A stretch of 64,000 nucleotides of DNA from Atriophallophorus winterbourni (GCA_013407085.1 JACCGJ010011166.1:1-64000), one strand, 5' to 3'. Shown: positions 35,101-47,000, counted from the first letter of the stretch. The notes: a model not told the origin generated them from the sequence alone. Numbers and translations are program-made.

Positions 35101-38100
35101 TTTTACCAGTACAAAATCCGCCATTCGAAGCGCCACTATTCTAGTTGGAAATCTCCATGGACGACCCCGTTCATTCAAACTGACCATAGCGATATCAGAA
35201 CTACTGGCAGCGGGCGATTCGACATCCGTGGGGTGATACGTGCGACAGATGTTTCGCCGGTTTTTAACATGCACAGGTGCATATTCAGTATATTTTAAGC
35301 ACAATTTTACTGATTTTGAGCATGCGAAACACTGTGCCCCATGGGCGCTTTCTCTCGAGGATCTCACTCAATCGGAGAGCTGCGATGTACTCCGGAGTTT
35401 TAAGCGCCACAGCGGTTGCTCCATAGTTTTCGAAACTCAAACGTCATTTACCAATATATGGGCTAAGGAACGCGTTCTGATCTCTGAGAAAATCAGTGAT
35501 TGCCCACTAATTAAAATTGGACAGTGCGATTCCTGTGACAATCATTAGGGTATCGGTTTCATTTCTGTGGCCCCTGAAATACTGGCCTCCATCTTGCTTC
35601 ACTGGCTGAGTGCCAATCGGGCTAGCAAAACTGTGATGAATGAACGGTTTCGTACCGGTTGATGATGTATAGACCAAAACTTCACGCTCCATGAGTTACT
35701 TAAATAACGCTACGCGTTTTGCATACCAACCATCGTCATCTTCCTTGGCATCCGAGCTGCATTCAATTCAATCAATCGTTCAGACGGAGCGCCCGCGATG
35801 TATATTTGGATCTCAAAAGCATTGCTAAATCTGTTTCAAGGTTTGAGCTTAGTGACAGCTGTTATTCTCGTTCAGTATCTAGCGGGGTGGGGAAAGGCTG
35901 CCCTATTTCTCCGTTCCTTTTTAACTTCGCGATTGGAGATGTCCTTAGGAAAGCTTTGGCTGGTCTGGTGGGCGCAGGTGGTGAAATTCTGTCGAGCGAG
36001 AGAGCTACCTATCTAGAGCATGCGGATGATAAGACACTTCTTGAAGACGACCCTGATATATTCGAAAAAGTCTTGGACGCTTCGAAGATCCTGTGCACTT
36101 CACAAATGCAAAACACTTACTCAATTCTGACTGTGTGATGTCAATCTAGAACTGGTCGATAGGTTCGTTTGCCTCGTCAGTTGTATCTTTGTGTACGGAA
36201 CTCAAATTTAGCGTTTGTTAACCCCCACCATTTATAGTGTCGAGGCTATTTCATGATCGCGTATAAAACAGTTCTGCGTGTGTATGATTGCTCGCTTTCG
36301 GTGTAATCATCGCGTTACAAAGGTTAGATGTCTGCAAACCGCGAAATACTGATGCTTGCTCGTTTGCGATGACTGAGAGATGTTTTAGAATGCATCATCA
36401 CCGCTTACCGCACCTCGCTTTATTCGTAGAATCTGTTAGAGGCTGGGAGATCTAACTGGGTAGTAATTCCATGAATTGTCGGTAGTTTAAGTAGGTTCGT
36501 TTGCCTTGGTGGTGTCCAAAAGATCTACCTAATACTTTGTTGGAAATCTTACACAATGCGACTGGAAACCGAAGTCAGTCACCCAATGTCATTTATCAAG
36601 CGTCATTTTTTATCTTATATCATTACATCATATTTTATAAAAAAGAAAAATTGCATCTAATGAACCTACAAAAAGAAACTGCTTTTTTACGTGTTTTTGT
36701 ATATTCCGCTTGCCTGCTTACACGTCCGCTTATCTGCCTTTCTTGCTACAGACTTATGCTTCATAATGATGATGATAATTATGCCCTCCCCTTTTTACTG
36801 ATTACGATTTTCGATTACAGTCTAGTTGCCATTTTTATCTTGTACTCTCCATCTGAAGGCACTTATGGAAGAAGACAATGAAATGCTTGCGATCGCAAAT
36901 GCATCTATGACGGGGATAACAACAACCCCAGCACAATCAATGCCATCAGATGAATTGACATCGCCCGTACCCCGATCTGATCCTTGCCCGGCTTTGTCTG
37001 CGATGAACCCCAAAAAGCGCATCATTTCTCAGTTGACTGAAGAAAACAATTGCATTCCCAACGAGTCAAATTCATTCACACCCATGCCAGAGGCGGATCA
37101 AGCTTCATGCATGCACCAGAATCCACTTCTTCACCTTTCTGATGACGGTTCATCAAACAACACCACAGCCGCCCCTCCTACACCGGTACGTATCGTTGGT
37201 TTTGCTGACATGTTTTCTTGACTAATCGGTGACTTCGCAGAAACGCTAATTGGAAACAGTGCAGCGTGTGGTTAAACCTTAATCGGCACTATTGTTATAG
37301 ACTATTCAGCTCTAACGTGCAGGCTAAAACTTGCATGAATATTATCACACCAGCCACATGTGTGTTGCAATTAGTAACTCGCCACAGTTTTAAGACACAT
37401 CACGTTGAGCATTTTGAAATGCGTCGTGTTTATTGCAATTTTCATACGAGTATCCTTTATGTGTGTTTGCTCGTACTCACGCGAGATTGCGTGTGTGGAA
37501 TAACAAGCGTGGTGTTGCGCAAAGCGCAGAAAGTAGCAGTGGGATAGTACGAGGCTCTCTGCCTCTGTCGGTTTAGCACACCATGCTAGCAACATCTTCT
37601 TGGAACAATAATCTGCATCCAAACTGTACCGAGCATCTGCTGGATGATCAACGTACACGGTTAAAATAGGCAAGTGTGTTTTCGCAACACGCGAATTTGA
37701 AATTTTTGTATCCTCAACATATGCCAAAGCCGATAATCGGTTTCTCTTTTGCCCCGCGAAACGTAATTACGGTTCTTGGCTTTACACACCCATCGATGAC
37801 AGCTGACGATAATGATAGTGCGAAAAGACGGATAATCGGAGGCTGGGAGACGTCTCCGTGCACAGTGGTATAGTCCAGGTTTCACAACGGAACTCTCCAA
37901 TCCATTAACGCACTTCTGATGGCACAACGATCGAAATGTATGAAACACCGGCCGTACGTTTCTCAATCGTGCAGTACTTCTGTGCTGCGTGGCTAAGAAA
38001 GTGCTAAATTGATTGGCCATCGGTAGTGAGCTGCATGCTGAAACACGCTGGAGTCTCGCTACCATTTCTATTCCCCCTGATATCTGTCTAGGCCTGGGCA

Positions 38101-41100
38101 GCCTGACAGTATCTCAGCTCACGTGCACTGTCTGACTGTGTGACACTTTGACTGAATCATTCTTGCGCTTTCATGCCACACCATAACCTAGACCTACGCC
38201 ATTCGTATCAACATACTTTAATATGCGCATCATAATTTTTATCCTATGTCATTGTATCGTATATTTTAAAGAATACAAAAAATACAAAATTAGGTGCAAT
38301 GAAAGTACAAAAACATGCTTATTGCTACACGTATTTATATATTTCACTTACCCGCTTTCTTTCCACGCGTTCGCTTATCTGCTTTTCCTGTTTCATGATG
38401 ATATTCTTGATTCGCATTGTATTATTTGTATGTGACTTGTGGATGTTATTTAGCGAATAATACAGCCAACTAGAATGAAACGCATTTCGTGCACGATATA
38501 AGAAACTAATTGCAATTCTTCCTATTAATCCTGTTAACGATAAAATGTAGGCTAACCATAGGTGCTAACTATTATACAGTTTTGATTTTTTATATCCGAC
38601 CTTCCAATATTTATTTTAATGTTTTATACCCTGACTGTATGTCTGTTATGTCTCTGAGGATGATAATGATGTTTGCCACCCTTACAATTGTTCCCTTTTA
38701 AAAGCTCTTCTCTTGTATAGCTTCAAACATCTGTGTATCATTTGTAGCTTCCCCCAAAGAAGGCGACAGTGCGTAAGCAATCGGAAGAAATGCGTAAAGT
38801 GCGCGTCTCTCTCTCAGAATATCGTCGTCGGAAAGGGTTTCCGGTGTCCGAGTCGACGGGACACAATGCAGTGAAAAACACTAAAGACGAGGCAGACGCT
38901 GGTGGTACGCATGCCTCTGACACTAGTCGTGAAGTGCTATCTATACCCACCGTGTTGAGCCCGAACAGACTGCTGGATGAAATACCCAAGCTGTATCAGC
39001 AATTACGGTTACCCGAGAAGGCAGTTCCTCCATTGTGTAAATCTGAAACCTTGAGCAATGGTTTGCATTTGGATGCTACCCTCAGTCGACCAGGAAGTCT
39101 GATCACCGAGGATGAAGGTGGTCCTCGCACTCCGAGTGAGCCGATCGATGAGGACGAGGGGGACTTTACCGGCACCATGTACGTCCAGCGTGATTCTGGT
39201 TTGGAACCGATTGCAGAAGAGTGCGATGATTCACACGAGATACTCAGATCACCTCATTCGGATCACTTTTCAAACGCGAGTTCCTCTATGCGCCAACCAT
39301 CGGTCGATGTCATCCCAGACAGACAAAGGGAAATTTCTCCGTATGCGTTTGCTCGTTCACAGAATTCCTGGAATGAGGTGAGTTCGTTGTATTTTTTTCA
39401 GTCCGCGTGTTTTTAAAAGTGGTTAAATAGCCGAACTGATAGTTGTTTTTTTAACCGTTTTGAACGTATGTAAATTCATTCACGAAACCCGACTGGCGAT
39501 GCGTATCCATCTACCGTACTCTGCACACAATCGATATTTTTGTGCTGCGCTACGCCCCGTCAACAGAGGAAGCTGCTGTAGCGTCTACTGCATTGTTTTA
39601 TATCAGGTTCCCTTGTGTGGCAGCTCCGCTTTGTCACAATATACTGCGAGGTTGCACGTAGATGCGGCAAAAGAACAGATTTACATCCCAGTTTGTTTGT
39701 GCTCACTCTTCTTTAGAATCCATAGGTATTTAAGTCTAACCCTTCCCCATCTTGTAGGATTTTACTTTTTCATGGTTGTGTGGCAGTTAAGCATTCGGTA
39801 CATGCTACCGGTGTAATGCTGTATGTGATGATGATGATGATTTAGACAGTTTCACGCATATGTGTGGTAGTGCTTTGTACTATCCCTAAGATGGTGCTAA
39901 ATTGATTTGTCACCGGTACTGAGCTTCATGAGGTGAGTCTTGGTTCCATTTTAATTTTGCTTTCTTGGCAACGTGCGAAACAGTCTCTGTAGTCTTCGCT
40001 GTCTGTTTAAGATTTTATTCTACCGTGGCTAAATGGCAGTTGAGCTGCCGTTGTTCGCGTTTGTGCGAATGGGGTGGAATCATGACCCGGTGGAAATCAT
40101 CGCTAATTTCCTTAGTTTCCCAATAAATTCAACTGTGGTAAAATTGATATAGTACTCCTCAGCCACTGCATAGCTTTCTTAAATTTTACGATTTCTGATT
40201 GGTGCCAAGTCTGGCGAAGCTCATACGAAGTAAACAACGCTTCAAGTAATTTGTCGTCTCTACCTGACGTTTTTTTAGCGTTTTCAACTTTTGATTTTAG
40301 TTCTTTATCCCCTTCATTTGACGTGGTGTGGTACCGATCAAATCGTTTGTATGTATACTGTGTTGATGTCCAAAGTAATCCTGACTGTATCCCTCTGATC
40401 TTTTGATTTTACTCGGGCTTATTCTCCCTCTGGCATTTCAGCCTCGCTTCAATACTTCACCGAAGTTCTCATCCTTAAAATTATAATTTTAGGAAAGGCC
40501 ACGCGAGCTTCTCGACCGTTCTCACCGTATGCAGTCCCGACGCTGGGATATAACCGTGTCGAGCACATGTTCTTCGCCATCGTTTACGTCTCAGACCGCT
40601 CCTCCAAATTATTCTAATAATCGCTATTGTACACCTCAACGGAGACATTCCGGATCCACGAATCCGACGTGCCCCAGCCCTCCATCAAGTCTCGATTACT
40701 TCATTAAACGTGATCAAAAGATTCGATATTGGCAGGAAACACAGTCCTTCAGTTGGAACGGCAAGTGGAGAGCAGACGCAAAATCCGACCATCGTATGCT
40801 ACCATATCGATCAGACGCTACTCGAAAAAACCACCACTCTTCACGAAATCACCATCATTCTACCGCGCAACACACACATGAACCGAACGATCATACCCCG
40901 CTGGCTACCGGTCGACTGCTTGACGTGGAGGAGACACTAAACCGGTTACAAGAATGTCTTCGGTCACAACTCGATCGAACCAGACACGCGATCAACCCAC
41001 ATATTACGCCAAGCGATCGGTTGAGACCGATGGACTATGATGTTTTGACCGAGCGCACGAACAATCGCTTCGGACGATTAGCGCCTTATGCCGAGGAAAA

Positions 41101-41128
41101 GTTTTCCGGTGGCTTCTCCTATGGTTAA
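26121..41128 (+). CDS. KMT2E(MLL5)/SETD5/UpSET-type PHD and SET domain protein, 14 exons
   Basis: Proposed exons: 26121-26389, 26425-26512, 26546-27069, 27144-27532, 28674-29137, 29943-30167, 31066-31508, 31751-31837, 32181-32595, 32680-32754, 32907-33890, 36859-37185, 38748-39377, 40493-41128. All introns are GT-AG, all phases agree, and the total is 5,556 nt (1,851 residues plus stop), close to vertebrate KMT2E length. Features in order: GLPYNDHTYASYEEPP near residue 115; C4HC3 PHD finger (276-319); SET domain (579-712) with VIEYRG, NEARFMRRSCTPN and FDYDYTKC; REEIW-VLRRIERMEKKQ (about 996); KKRWLSQALMEED across exons 11-12; VSLSEYRRRK (about 1450). These blocks occur in the same order in KMT2E/SETD5, nuclear chromatin regulators. 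The SET core lacks the NH pair of active enzymes, so a scaffold or reader role is more likely than methylation. Exon 8 is the least certain. Start chosen at the ATG whose MSSII opening resembles the family. Confidence 0.88.
26390..26424 (+). other. Micro-intron 1 (35 bp)
   Basis: Starts GTATGT and ends TTCTCTTCAG. Removing it joins the QG frame of exon 1 to ASVDSDPDEYPFEAITYGDS, which is otherwise out of frame. Introns of this size near gene 5' ends are known in schistosomes and other flukes. Confidence 0.85.
26513..26545 (+). other. Micro-intron 2 (33 bp)
   Basis: Starts GTAAGT and ends TTTCAG. Removal creates the motif GLPYN-DHTYA, matching the conserved N-terminal GLPY-DH-Y motif of KMT2E. 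That is independent support for the splice. Confidence 0.88.
27002..27228 (+). other. PHD finger coding segment
   Basis: Interrupted by a 74-bp intron (27,070-27,143). The spliced protein reads VRCVCNLTHADGRIVQCDRC then KMWQHAEC and HLCEQC. The zinc ligands are C276, C278, C290, C293, H298, C301, C316 and C319, a C4HC3 set. A W follows the fourth cysteine closely, as in H3K4me3-reading PHD fingers (the KMT2E finger binds H3K4me3). An aromatic cage is therefore possible but not shown. Confidence 0.9.
27605..27952 (-). other. Unexplained 115-codon frame inside intron 4
   Basis: Minus-strand frame rich in K and R (SSRNLATAYKRLSRYCYKYL, then IKLRQIQTRCHCWAQ). It ends next to a SINE-like copy. 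It resembles nothing I recognise and has no clear promoter or splice context. It could be chance, or a remnant of an inserted element. Confidence 0.2.
27938..28040 (+). repeat. SINE-like repeat, 3' half, in intron 4
   Basis: Contains GGCAACCTGACAGTATCTTA, GTGCGGCACTTTGTCTG, GATCAGGCTTGTGCTTTC and a CATCATACA tail. It lies in the intron before exon 5 of the SET-domain gene. Confidence 0.8.
28247..28437 (+). repeat. SINE-like structured repeat, near-full copy in intron 4
   Basis: Contains the left arm (GGTAATGAGCTGCATGCTG, CTCACTACC), the middle block and the 3' block with a CATACCATACATACC tail. The central hairpin arms CGTGTAGTC and GGCTGTGCG differ from the best copy at several places but still pair throughout when G-U pairs are allowed. 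Confidence 0.8.
29229..29314 (+). repeat. SINE-like repeat, 3' half, in intron 5
   Basis: Contains CCTGGGCAACCTGACAGTATC, ACGTGCAGTCTCTGACCGTG and GGATCAGGCTTGTGCT. Directly followed by an RTE-like LINE fragment. Confidence 0.8.
29320..29785 (-). mobile_element. RTE-like LINE 3' fragment in intron 5
   Basis: The minus strand reads MENGRIPKDLLYGDLKSA, GRPHLRHKDVCE and REELAFDRSLWRPCVKRH, the C-terminal region of RTE-type LINE polyproteins. It is frameshifted and lacks the RT. A better version lies at 34,375-34,890. Confidence 0.75.
29943..31242 (+). other. SET domain coding segment
   Basis: Split by an 898-bp intron (30,168-31,065) exactly between PNCE and VRHVL. Visible blocks: GVVASENLSSHEPVIEYRG, YNPFVLFYKQF, CVDARECGNEARFMRRSCTP, LTIPFDYDYTKC and the post-SET-like CRYLVRCACARKNC. 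Active SET enzymes have NHSC-PN where this protein has RRSC-PN. The same substitution occurs in KMT2E/SETD5 relatives, for which methyltransferase activity is disputed or absent. Confidence 0.9.
34375..34890 (-). mobile_element. RTE-like LINE 3' part in intron 11
   Basis: The minus strand reads NILWMDKVTNAELL, MENGRIPKNLLYGELK, WEELALDRSHWRHCVKRRLE and a terminal zinc-finger-like FRCQRCGRDSSSRIGLF. These are the expected last domains of an RTE-type ORF2. It is frameshifted. It lies back to back with the plus-strand 5' part that follows. Confidence 0.8.
34891..36140 (+). mobile_element. RTE-like LINE 5' part, inverted, in intron 11
   Basis: The plus strand holds an endonuclease fragment (DIVVLAGNMNARVGRLF near 34,950-35,000). 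From about 35,750 an RT fragment reads VSSGVGKGCPISPFLFNFAI, then a degenerate catalytic box LEHADDKTLL. Several frameshifts are present. With the adjacent minus-strand 3' part, the order and orientation match a single insertion whose 5' half was inverted. The gap between the RT core and the C-terminus would then be a deletion. Confidence 0.75.
37968..38182 (+). repeat. SINE-like structured repeat, full copy in intron 12
   Basis: Both halves are present: GTGCAGTACTTCTGTGCTG, GGTAGTGAGCTGCATGCTG with the arm TCTCGCTACC, GCCTGGGCAGCCTGACAGTAT, and TTCTTGCGCTTTCATGCCA. The 3' small hairpin is damaged. Confidence 0.8.
39845..39960 (+). repeat. SINE-like repeat, 5' half fragment in intron 13
   Basis: Shows GGTGCTAAATTGATT, CACCGGTACTGAGC and GAGTCTTGGTTCCATTT, the left half of the SINE-like repeat. 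The right half is missing. Confidence 0.55.
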
Positions 41129-41864
41129 TCTCGTTCGAGGTGAGTTTCACGTTGACGTAACGCATCCAAGTGTATCGTGGATTCTAACTCTAAATCGTTG
41201 CAACCACTGCGCTTTCCAACTGTCCTCATAGTCAAACTTGCTTGTTACAAGTTAAAACAGAAAGCTTTCTAAAGTAATGTGTTACTCACATCCCCCGCAT
41301 TTACACTCCAATACCGGTTTCTGTTTTCTGATTATCTCTCGGTACACTTATCCAAAATACATGTTTCTTGTCGCACATAATTACTCACATGTCACTATAC
41401 CGCGGAGCGTGAATGCTTAGTTTAGACGTGTACTAGAAACGTTGCTACATGAAACACGCGTTCTCATGATGATTTTCTTCTCAGTTTCGGTTCTCGGTGG
41501 AACATTCGTTACCGCTTCAGGGGTACCTTTATTGAAATGAAAATGTTCTCATCATGTTGTCTGTTCTATCACTGTGCCCTATGCAATCTGCCTTGTATTT
41601 AATCGCTTTACCATTTTTGAATTCATGGCACTGTTACCGGTTCTACAGAATTACAAGCTAGCTTTCTGCCAAATGCATATATTTTGATCGTATGCTAGTA
41701 ACCCACAGCAGCAGGTTTGGCGTATTTGTAGGTCGACTTACTGATTTGAAATCCCCGACCATCGTGCATGTATCAAATCATGCCTTGATTGAGACAGTGG
41801 GGGGAAATTCGTTAGGTTTCTCGTGGGCCGGTAATATTTCTATTCCTCGGACCCTGGATGGTAT
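41129..41864. other. Probable 3' UTR of the SET-domain gene
   Basis: Pyrimidine-rich on the plus strand, with no further phase-compatible exon recognised after the stop at 41,128. No canonical AATAAA was seen in the first kilobases, so the cleavage site is unknown. A 70-bp piece at about 41,277-41,345 resembles the dispersed repeat at 44,400 and 51,390. Confidence 0.35.
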
Positions 41865-42085
41865 GAAAGCAAAAGCCTGATCGAGGCAAAGAGCCGCACA
41901 GTCGGAGACTGTACGTGGGCTAAGGTACTGTCAGGTTGCCCAGGCCTAGACAGATATGAACGGGAAATAGAAATGGTAGTGAGACTCCAGCGTGTTTCAA
42001 CATGCAGCTCACTACCGTTGGCCAATCAATTTAGCACGATGTTAGCCGTACAGCACAGAAATGCTGCACGATTGCATATCCGTGC
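41865..42085 (-). repeat. SINE-like structured repeat, full copy
   Basis: Reverse complement of the repeat: GAAAGCAAAAGCCTGATCG, AGCCGCACAGTCGGAGACTG, GTACTGTCAGGTTGCCCAGG, GGTAGTGAGACTCCAGCGTG, CAGCTCACTACC, and CAATTTAGCACG. All three hairpins are recognisable. It is the only full copy on this strand. Confidence 0.8.
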
Positions 42086-44053
42086 ATCTTGGGGTGGTCT
42101 TCGGATGTATAACAATGTCCCACTCATTCTCTCACCTGACGACCGCTCCATTGTCAATTGCTGGATCGGAATTATAAAGCCATGCACTGATACACGACAG
42201 AGAACCGTATATGTCCCTGGATGGAAATACCATAATGGCCAGCGAGGTAGAGGGGTTTGTTACATCTAAACTGTTTTGTGTACTAGTATGACCACTATTG
42301 CCGTGACAATTTCTACGCATTGATTGTTTAATGCTGATGCCAGACCGATGAGGCTTCCCGATTGACACATCAGCCTTGGTGGCCTAATCGCCACTCGTTG
42401 TAGTCCGTCGTTCGGGTTCGATATGGCGATGTCTGGTTCCACTCGACACGTGTCTTAATGCCGTGTTCAATGATGGTCTTTCTGTAAGTGTCGCATTTAT
42501 GTGCTTGAGCAAACTTTTGAGGTGGCGAAGGAAGCTATCTTCCTAATGTCGCTACACTTGTTCACCACACTTTATTGTTGTTTGCTTGTGTCATAGACGT
42601 TGCCGCCTGAGCCAACTTTGGATGCAGCTTGACAACTGCCCCCATTCTACTTTTATTTGTAATTCTTTCCTAACTGTATGACAAGTATCGATTCGTCTTA
42701 TCGTTGGTTTCTGAATGCTAATTTAATTTTTTCAGCTTATCCGTTTGCGCCGCCCATGGGCAATCGGTGCTTGCCGTCGGTACGAATGACTTGCCACTGT
42801 TTCGGGCATTTGTCTGTACATAATATTTTATTTCACCGCTCTGTCGCTTTTGCGCTCTTTACCTGTTCACTACATCCTTGTAAATAGCTATCTATATATA
42901 CATTCGCTAGTTTTCACCGATTACTCAGCCATGTACAGACGCTCTGCTGAACCCGCTCGCCAGCTTGTATATTATCACACGTGTAAAGCTTTTTCATTCG
43001 ATCCTTGTACCGGACGGAGCCTTGCAGATGGTCAATGATCCGCTACACCCGTCATTGACCACTGTGAGGTAACGCAATGTGATCTTTCAAAGTGAGCCGT
43101 GTTCGTTCACATCATTCTAACATGTGCTCCCTCGCTCTGTCCTAACCTCTGCATTTCGTAGTCTCTACGCTATTTTGAGTTCCGCTCTGTCTTCTCTCAT
43201 TGAATCACGAACTCACCATGTATCTTGTATTATTCCTGCAATATGTTGATCATACCTTTGCGCGCGTTCTCTCTCTCCCATTTCCGGCTCATTTTGTTAC
43301 ATCTTCAACCGGAATCGAATTCACAAGCTGGTGACCAGCCATCGTGTTTTGTCGTTGTCTCCATTCTCGTTGTTCCCGTTGCTATGATGGGCGCTGAAGC
43401 ATTGTTGGTCTTCAGCGCTTCTCTTTTTTGTTCGGTCTCGCTCTCTCTCTCACTCTCCATCTCTCAACTCATTTTATTCCTATTCGCACATACTGCTCTC
43501 GTCATCACATTTCTTTTTTGTTGGCGATTTGCCTGTATTTTGGAAGAGACCGTATTTTATCACATCTTAGCTCTCATTTCAACTGGGCTAGTGGTTCTTA
43601 GACGGTTTCAGTCGCGGACAGATGGTGGGTAGGTTTGTAACCCGATATCAGCTGCAGCCCAGTGTGTTCGTTTACTTGTTTCTGGGGTTAATTGTGGTGG
43701 AAATTTGGTTTTGTGGCTCTATTTTCCATCATTGTACAAAAAATGAGTGGTATGCATTCTCGTCCTAAAAATATGGCTCGTTATGCACTGTTGGATAGTT
43801 GGAATTGCCTCTTCATTTGAGGTAGCAAATTTTCACCTCATTCTAACAATCATGATGCCGCGTCACGCGTTCAACATTAACGTGAATGTTTGTATCCGTG
43901 AGTTGGTAGACCAGCTTTCTTCAATCCCCTCTTATGTAACCAGACAGAACTACAATAGCTTCTGTAGAAATGGTATATTTATGTAACGTCGATAAATACC
44001 GATTATAAAATATGCTAACTTTGCGCTCTTCTCTGATATTAAAGTCGCTCAGA
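42086..44053. other. Convergent intergenic region
   Basis: Space between the ends of the plus-strand SET gene and the minus-strand glycosyltransferase gene, presumably holding both 3' UTRs. A 135-codon plus-strand frame at 43,225-43,632 is low-complexity and hydrophobic (CT-rich run near 43,430-43,460) and is judged non-coding. Confidence 0.35.
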
Positions 44054-47000
44054 CTAGTTTTGATCTCCCGATCCGTGGCAGAATGTGGTGCTTTCCTCGG
44101 AACTTCTCGATAGCTCACGCACTTGGTCGATCAACTCTGCATATTGTTCCGCTTGCTTTAGTGGGTCATATTTTGGGTCGGTGATGCAATCGTAGGCGGC
44201 TTGGATCATTCTGGTTCTCGAATCCTGGTCCACTACTACTTTCGTCAGACAGCTTTTTAATTCCTAAAAGTGTGTTGTGGAAATCGATGTTATACTTTAA
44301 CGCCACTGTTGAATAGGATTCATGCAACGAGACATGAAACTCAAATATAAAATCACAGAGTTATTCATGGTCAAGACGCTTAAAAAGACTTATATATTGT
44401 GTCGCTCACTCCCCTTGCACTTACGTTCCACAATTGGTTTCTGGCTGTTTGCCATCCTAAGCGTAGACAGAAAAGGTTATATTTTATTGACTCTTGAACC
44501 AGTTGAAAATAACAACAATATTATACGCGAAAGCCATTGTTAAATAGTGTTCGTATAATGTGCATTGGCTAGTCGGTAAATTGCTGGGTGAATGCGTCGC
44601 CTCTTAGCTACAATGCCTTGAACTTCAACCTATGTGAACTAATTACCAGAAGCAAGCATTCGTCTGAGCTGGGTGAATCTTCCAGCGTCCGTTAGAGCAT
44701 ATCACGGTTTATATTTGCTAAGTTGATTAACACATCAGTAGCGCCTAAACTATGTTCTTGGAACCATTCACGGAAACAACGCGGTACAGACCACCAAACC
44801 GACGTGGCATTCGCTTCGGTCAACCGACCGTAATCAGTTCCATTTCGTATCCTAGTCTTGCTAGTTGTGACCGCTAGAATTGGCAAAAACGATTCGTTTC
44901 ATGTTCATACACTACCAGGTAAGGTGTAACAGTAGACGTTATCTGTATACAGCTGATAAGTCGAAACTTAACGTTTTGCGTTGGGGGTTGTAATTTCAGC
45001 AAAACAAATCGCAAATGGCAGTCATTGAGACATGAATATTTCGCTTTGATGCTGAAAAGCCATGGTGCTTGACCTTACAACTCAACAAAATGGACACTGC
45101 ATATATTCAAAGGGTTCGTATGCGGGTTAAGTGGTAGCCTTTGATGTTGTGAACGGTTTTAAATGTAGCGAGGATTTTAACAGAAATTGCTTGTTCGTGT
45201 ACTATGTCCGGCACATTGGTTGGCGGTTCGTTCTTCATTCTATTGTATTTATCATGCTTGACGGATTCACAATGACAAGGTTTTTAACCAAGCTGTCTGA
45301 ATGTAATCAGCTTGAGACCGTTCCATGTTTCAGAGCTGCCATCAAGTGAAGCGAATAAGCGTGCATATGTAATTTTGGCTTGTAGCAGTAAATCAGTTAA
45401 ATATTTCGAGAGTCGATATGTCAAAAGACTAACCTGAAATGCTGGTAATTCCGTGATTAATCTGCTTTGAACATAAACAATAACCCAGTATATGTTTGCG
45501 ATTACCACGCATGACTCACCTCCGTGGTGTTGAAAACAAGTCCGTTGACCTCGTGTTGAATTAGATCGCAGTTCCCGCAATTGGATCGGGCAATAACCGG
45601 TGTGCCGAGGTGCATGGCCTTTGCGCGTGTGTAAAACAAAAGCGGTGTGTATTCACTTTTGGTTCTCATTTTTAAGCACATACGTGATTAACGATAACAG
45701 GCAAACTTTACAACAGTGAAATCGTGTACTCGATGCAGCATAGCTCCAGGTTTTGCGCTGTTGATTTGACATCTTACGGAAGTAAACCATTGCCATGGGG
45801 TGATTACACGCGGGGATGGATAGACAAACAACGCCTGAGATATCTTACAACAAATCAAGGTCATGTTGGTAAATCAACAAAGTGTCTTCGTCCGCAAACT
45901 AGATTGTGAGTGCGCAGCAGAATGTTACATGAAACCTCATTCGTGTTGCGTGACGCGATCAATAAAATCACTCGCGTGATGGATATTTTCTATATATCCA
46001 TCACGGATGCAAGATGGAGTTTGAAGTATGCTCTAAAGGTGTGATATCAGTTGAAATCTAAAAGTTGGCAAACAAATAAAGAGACTCATGAAAGTTGACA
46101 GTCAAACGTGAATGTTTGATTGGTTATCCACCATACCTAGTTCGAAAATTGACTGACATTATACAGGAAAATGACTGCGATAGACTAGCACGCGGTTCAG
46201 AAATGAGCATGTGTACAGATTGTGTGCATGTTTTTCTAGCAATCAATACTTGCTCCTGATAGCAGTTTCATTCGCTACTAAACTGCTTTGGTTTGGCATT
46301 CCAAAATTCTGGGTCGACAATCAGCGAGATTCAACTAGTTGGTCCAAAGTATGAGTCATCTCAAATCATCACCGTTAAACATTATCCGCTTGAACCAGTA
46401 CGACAATGCACATATCTTCATTCGAATTGTTCGCATAACCATTCTTTCATCAATGAGATTGATCAAGTGGATTGACAGAGCAGCTGTCACCATGTCCTGT
46501 TTCCACTCTGCTCTCTGGTGCAACCGTAAGCTGGCTGGGAAAACAAAGGTGATTTTATATCGCACCTCGGCATGACAACAAAACTCAAGCTTAACGCATT
46601 TCTTTTTGCGGAGTATCAGTCGCACACTGAACAGATCGTCCGCATGTTCGAAATAGAAAATGCAGAATTGTACAGCTGGCATATCGAACATATTCACGCT
46701 ACTTCGATTGCATTGCATACATCAGCCGGGTTAGGTGGATAAATGGAAAAGATTGTTTTTGAAGGACCTACTCAATGAACTTTCAAATCACCAGGTTAAT
46801 CTTTGGATAGACCACACATGCGATGCACAGATGTTTGTAAACTTTTTCTCGATATCTACACTCAAACGACAAGAAAGCTAGCTCGTGACAGCTTACTTTA
46901 GACAGGTTTAAACGTCAGCTTCACACCGGAGAATATTAGGCATACTGTAGAGAACGCCCAATCATCGGACAAGCAGTTCCATTTGACTGGGTACAGTCAA

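Noticed and set aside
36501..36858. Plus-strand frame leading into exon 12 from upstream.
   Set aside because: The upstream part has intron-like composition; the splice at 36,858/36,859 restores the conserved KKRWLSQALMEED motif.
39460..39816. 118-codon plus-strand frame downstream of exon 13.
   Set aside because: It lies inside intron 13; exon 13 joins directly to exon 14 in phase, and the frame has no recognisable feature.
43225..43632. 135-codon plus-strand frame rich in hydrophobic residues.
   Set aside because: It is produced by CT-rich low-complexity sequence in a probable 3' UTR, with no motif or splice context.
46356..46718. Minus-strand 120-codon frame with EWKQDMVTAALSIHLINLID, at first taken as the catalytic exon of the glycosyltransferase.
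   Set aside because: It lacks the E-G of the E-x7-E motif and leaves a gap before the next exon. The block at 50,744-50,867 fits the motif, phase and splice sites much better.
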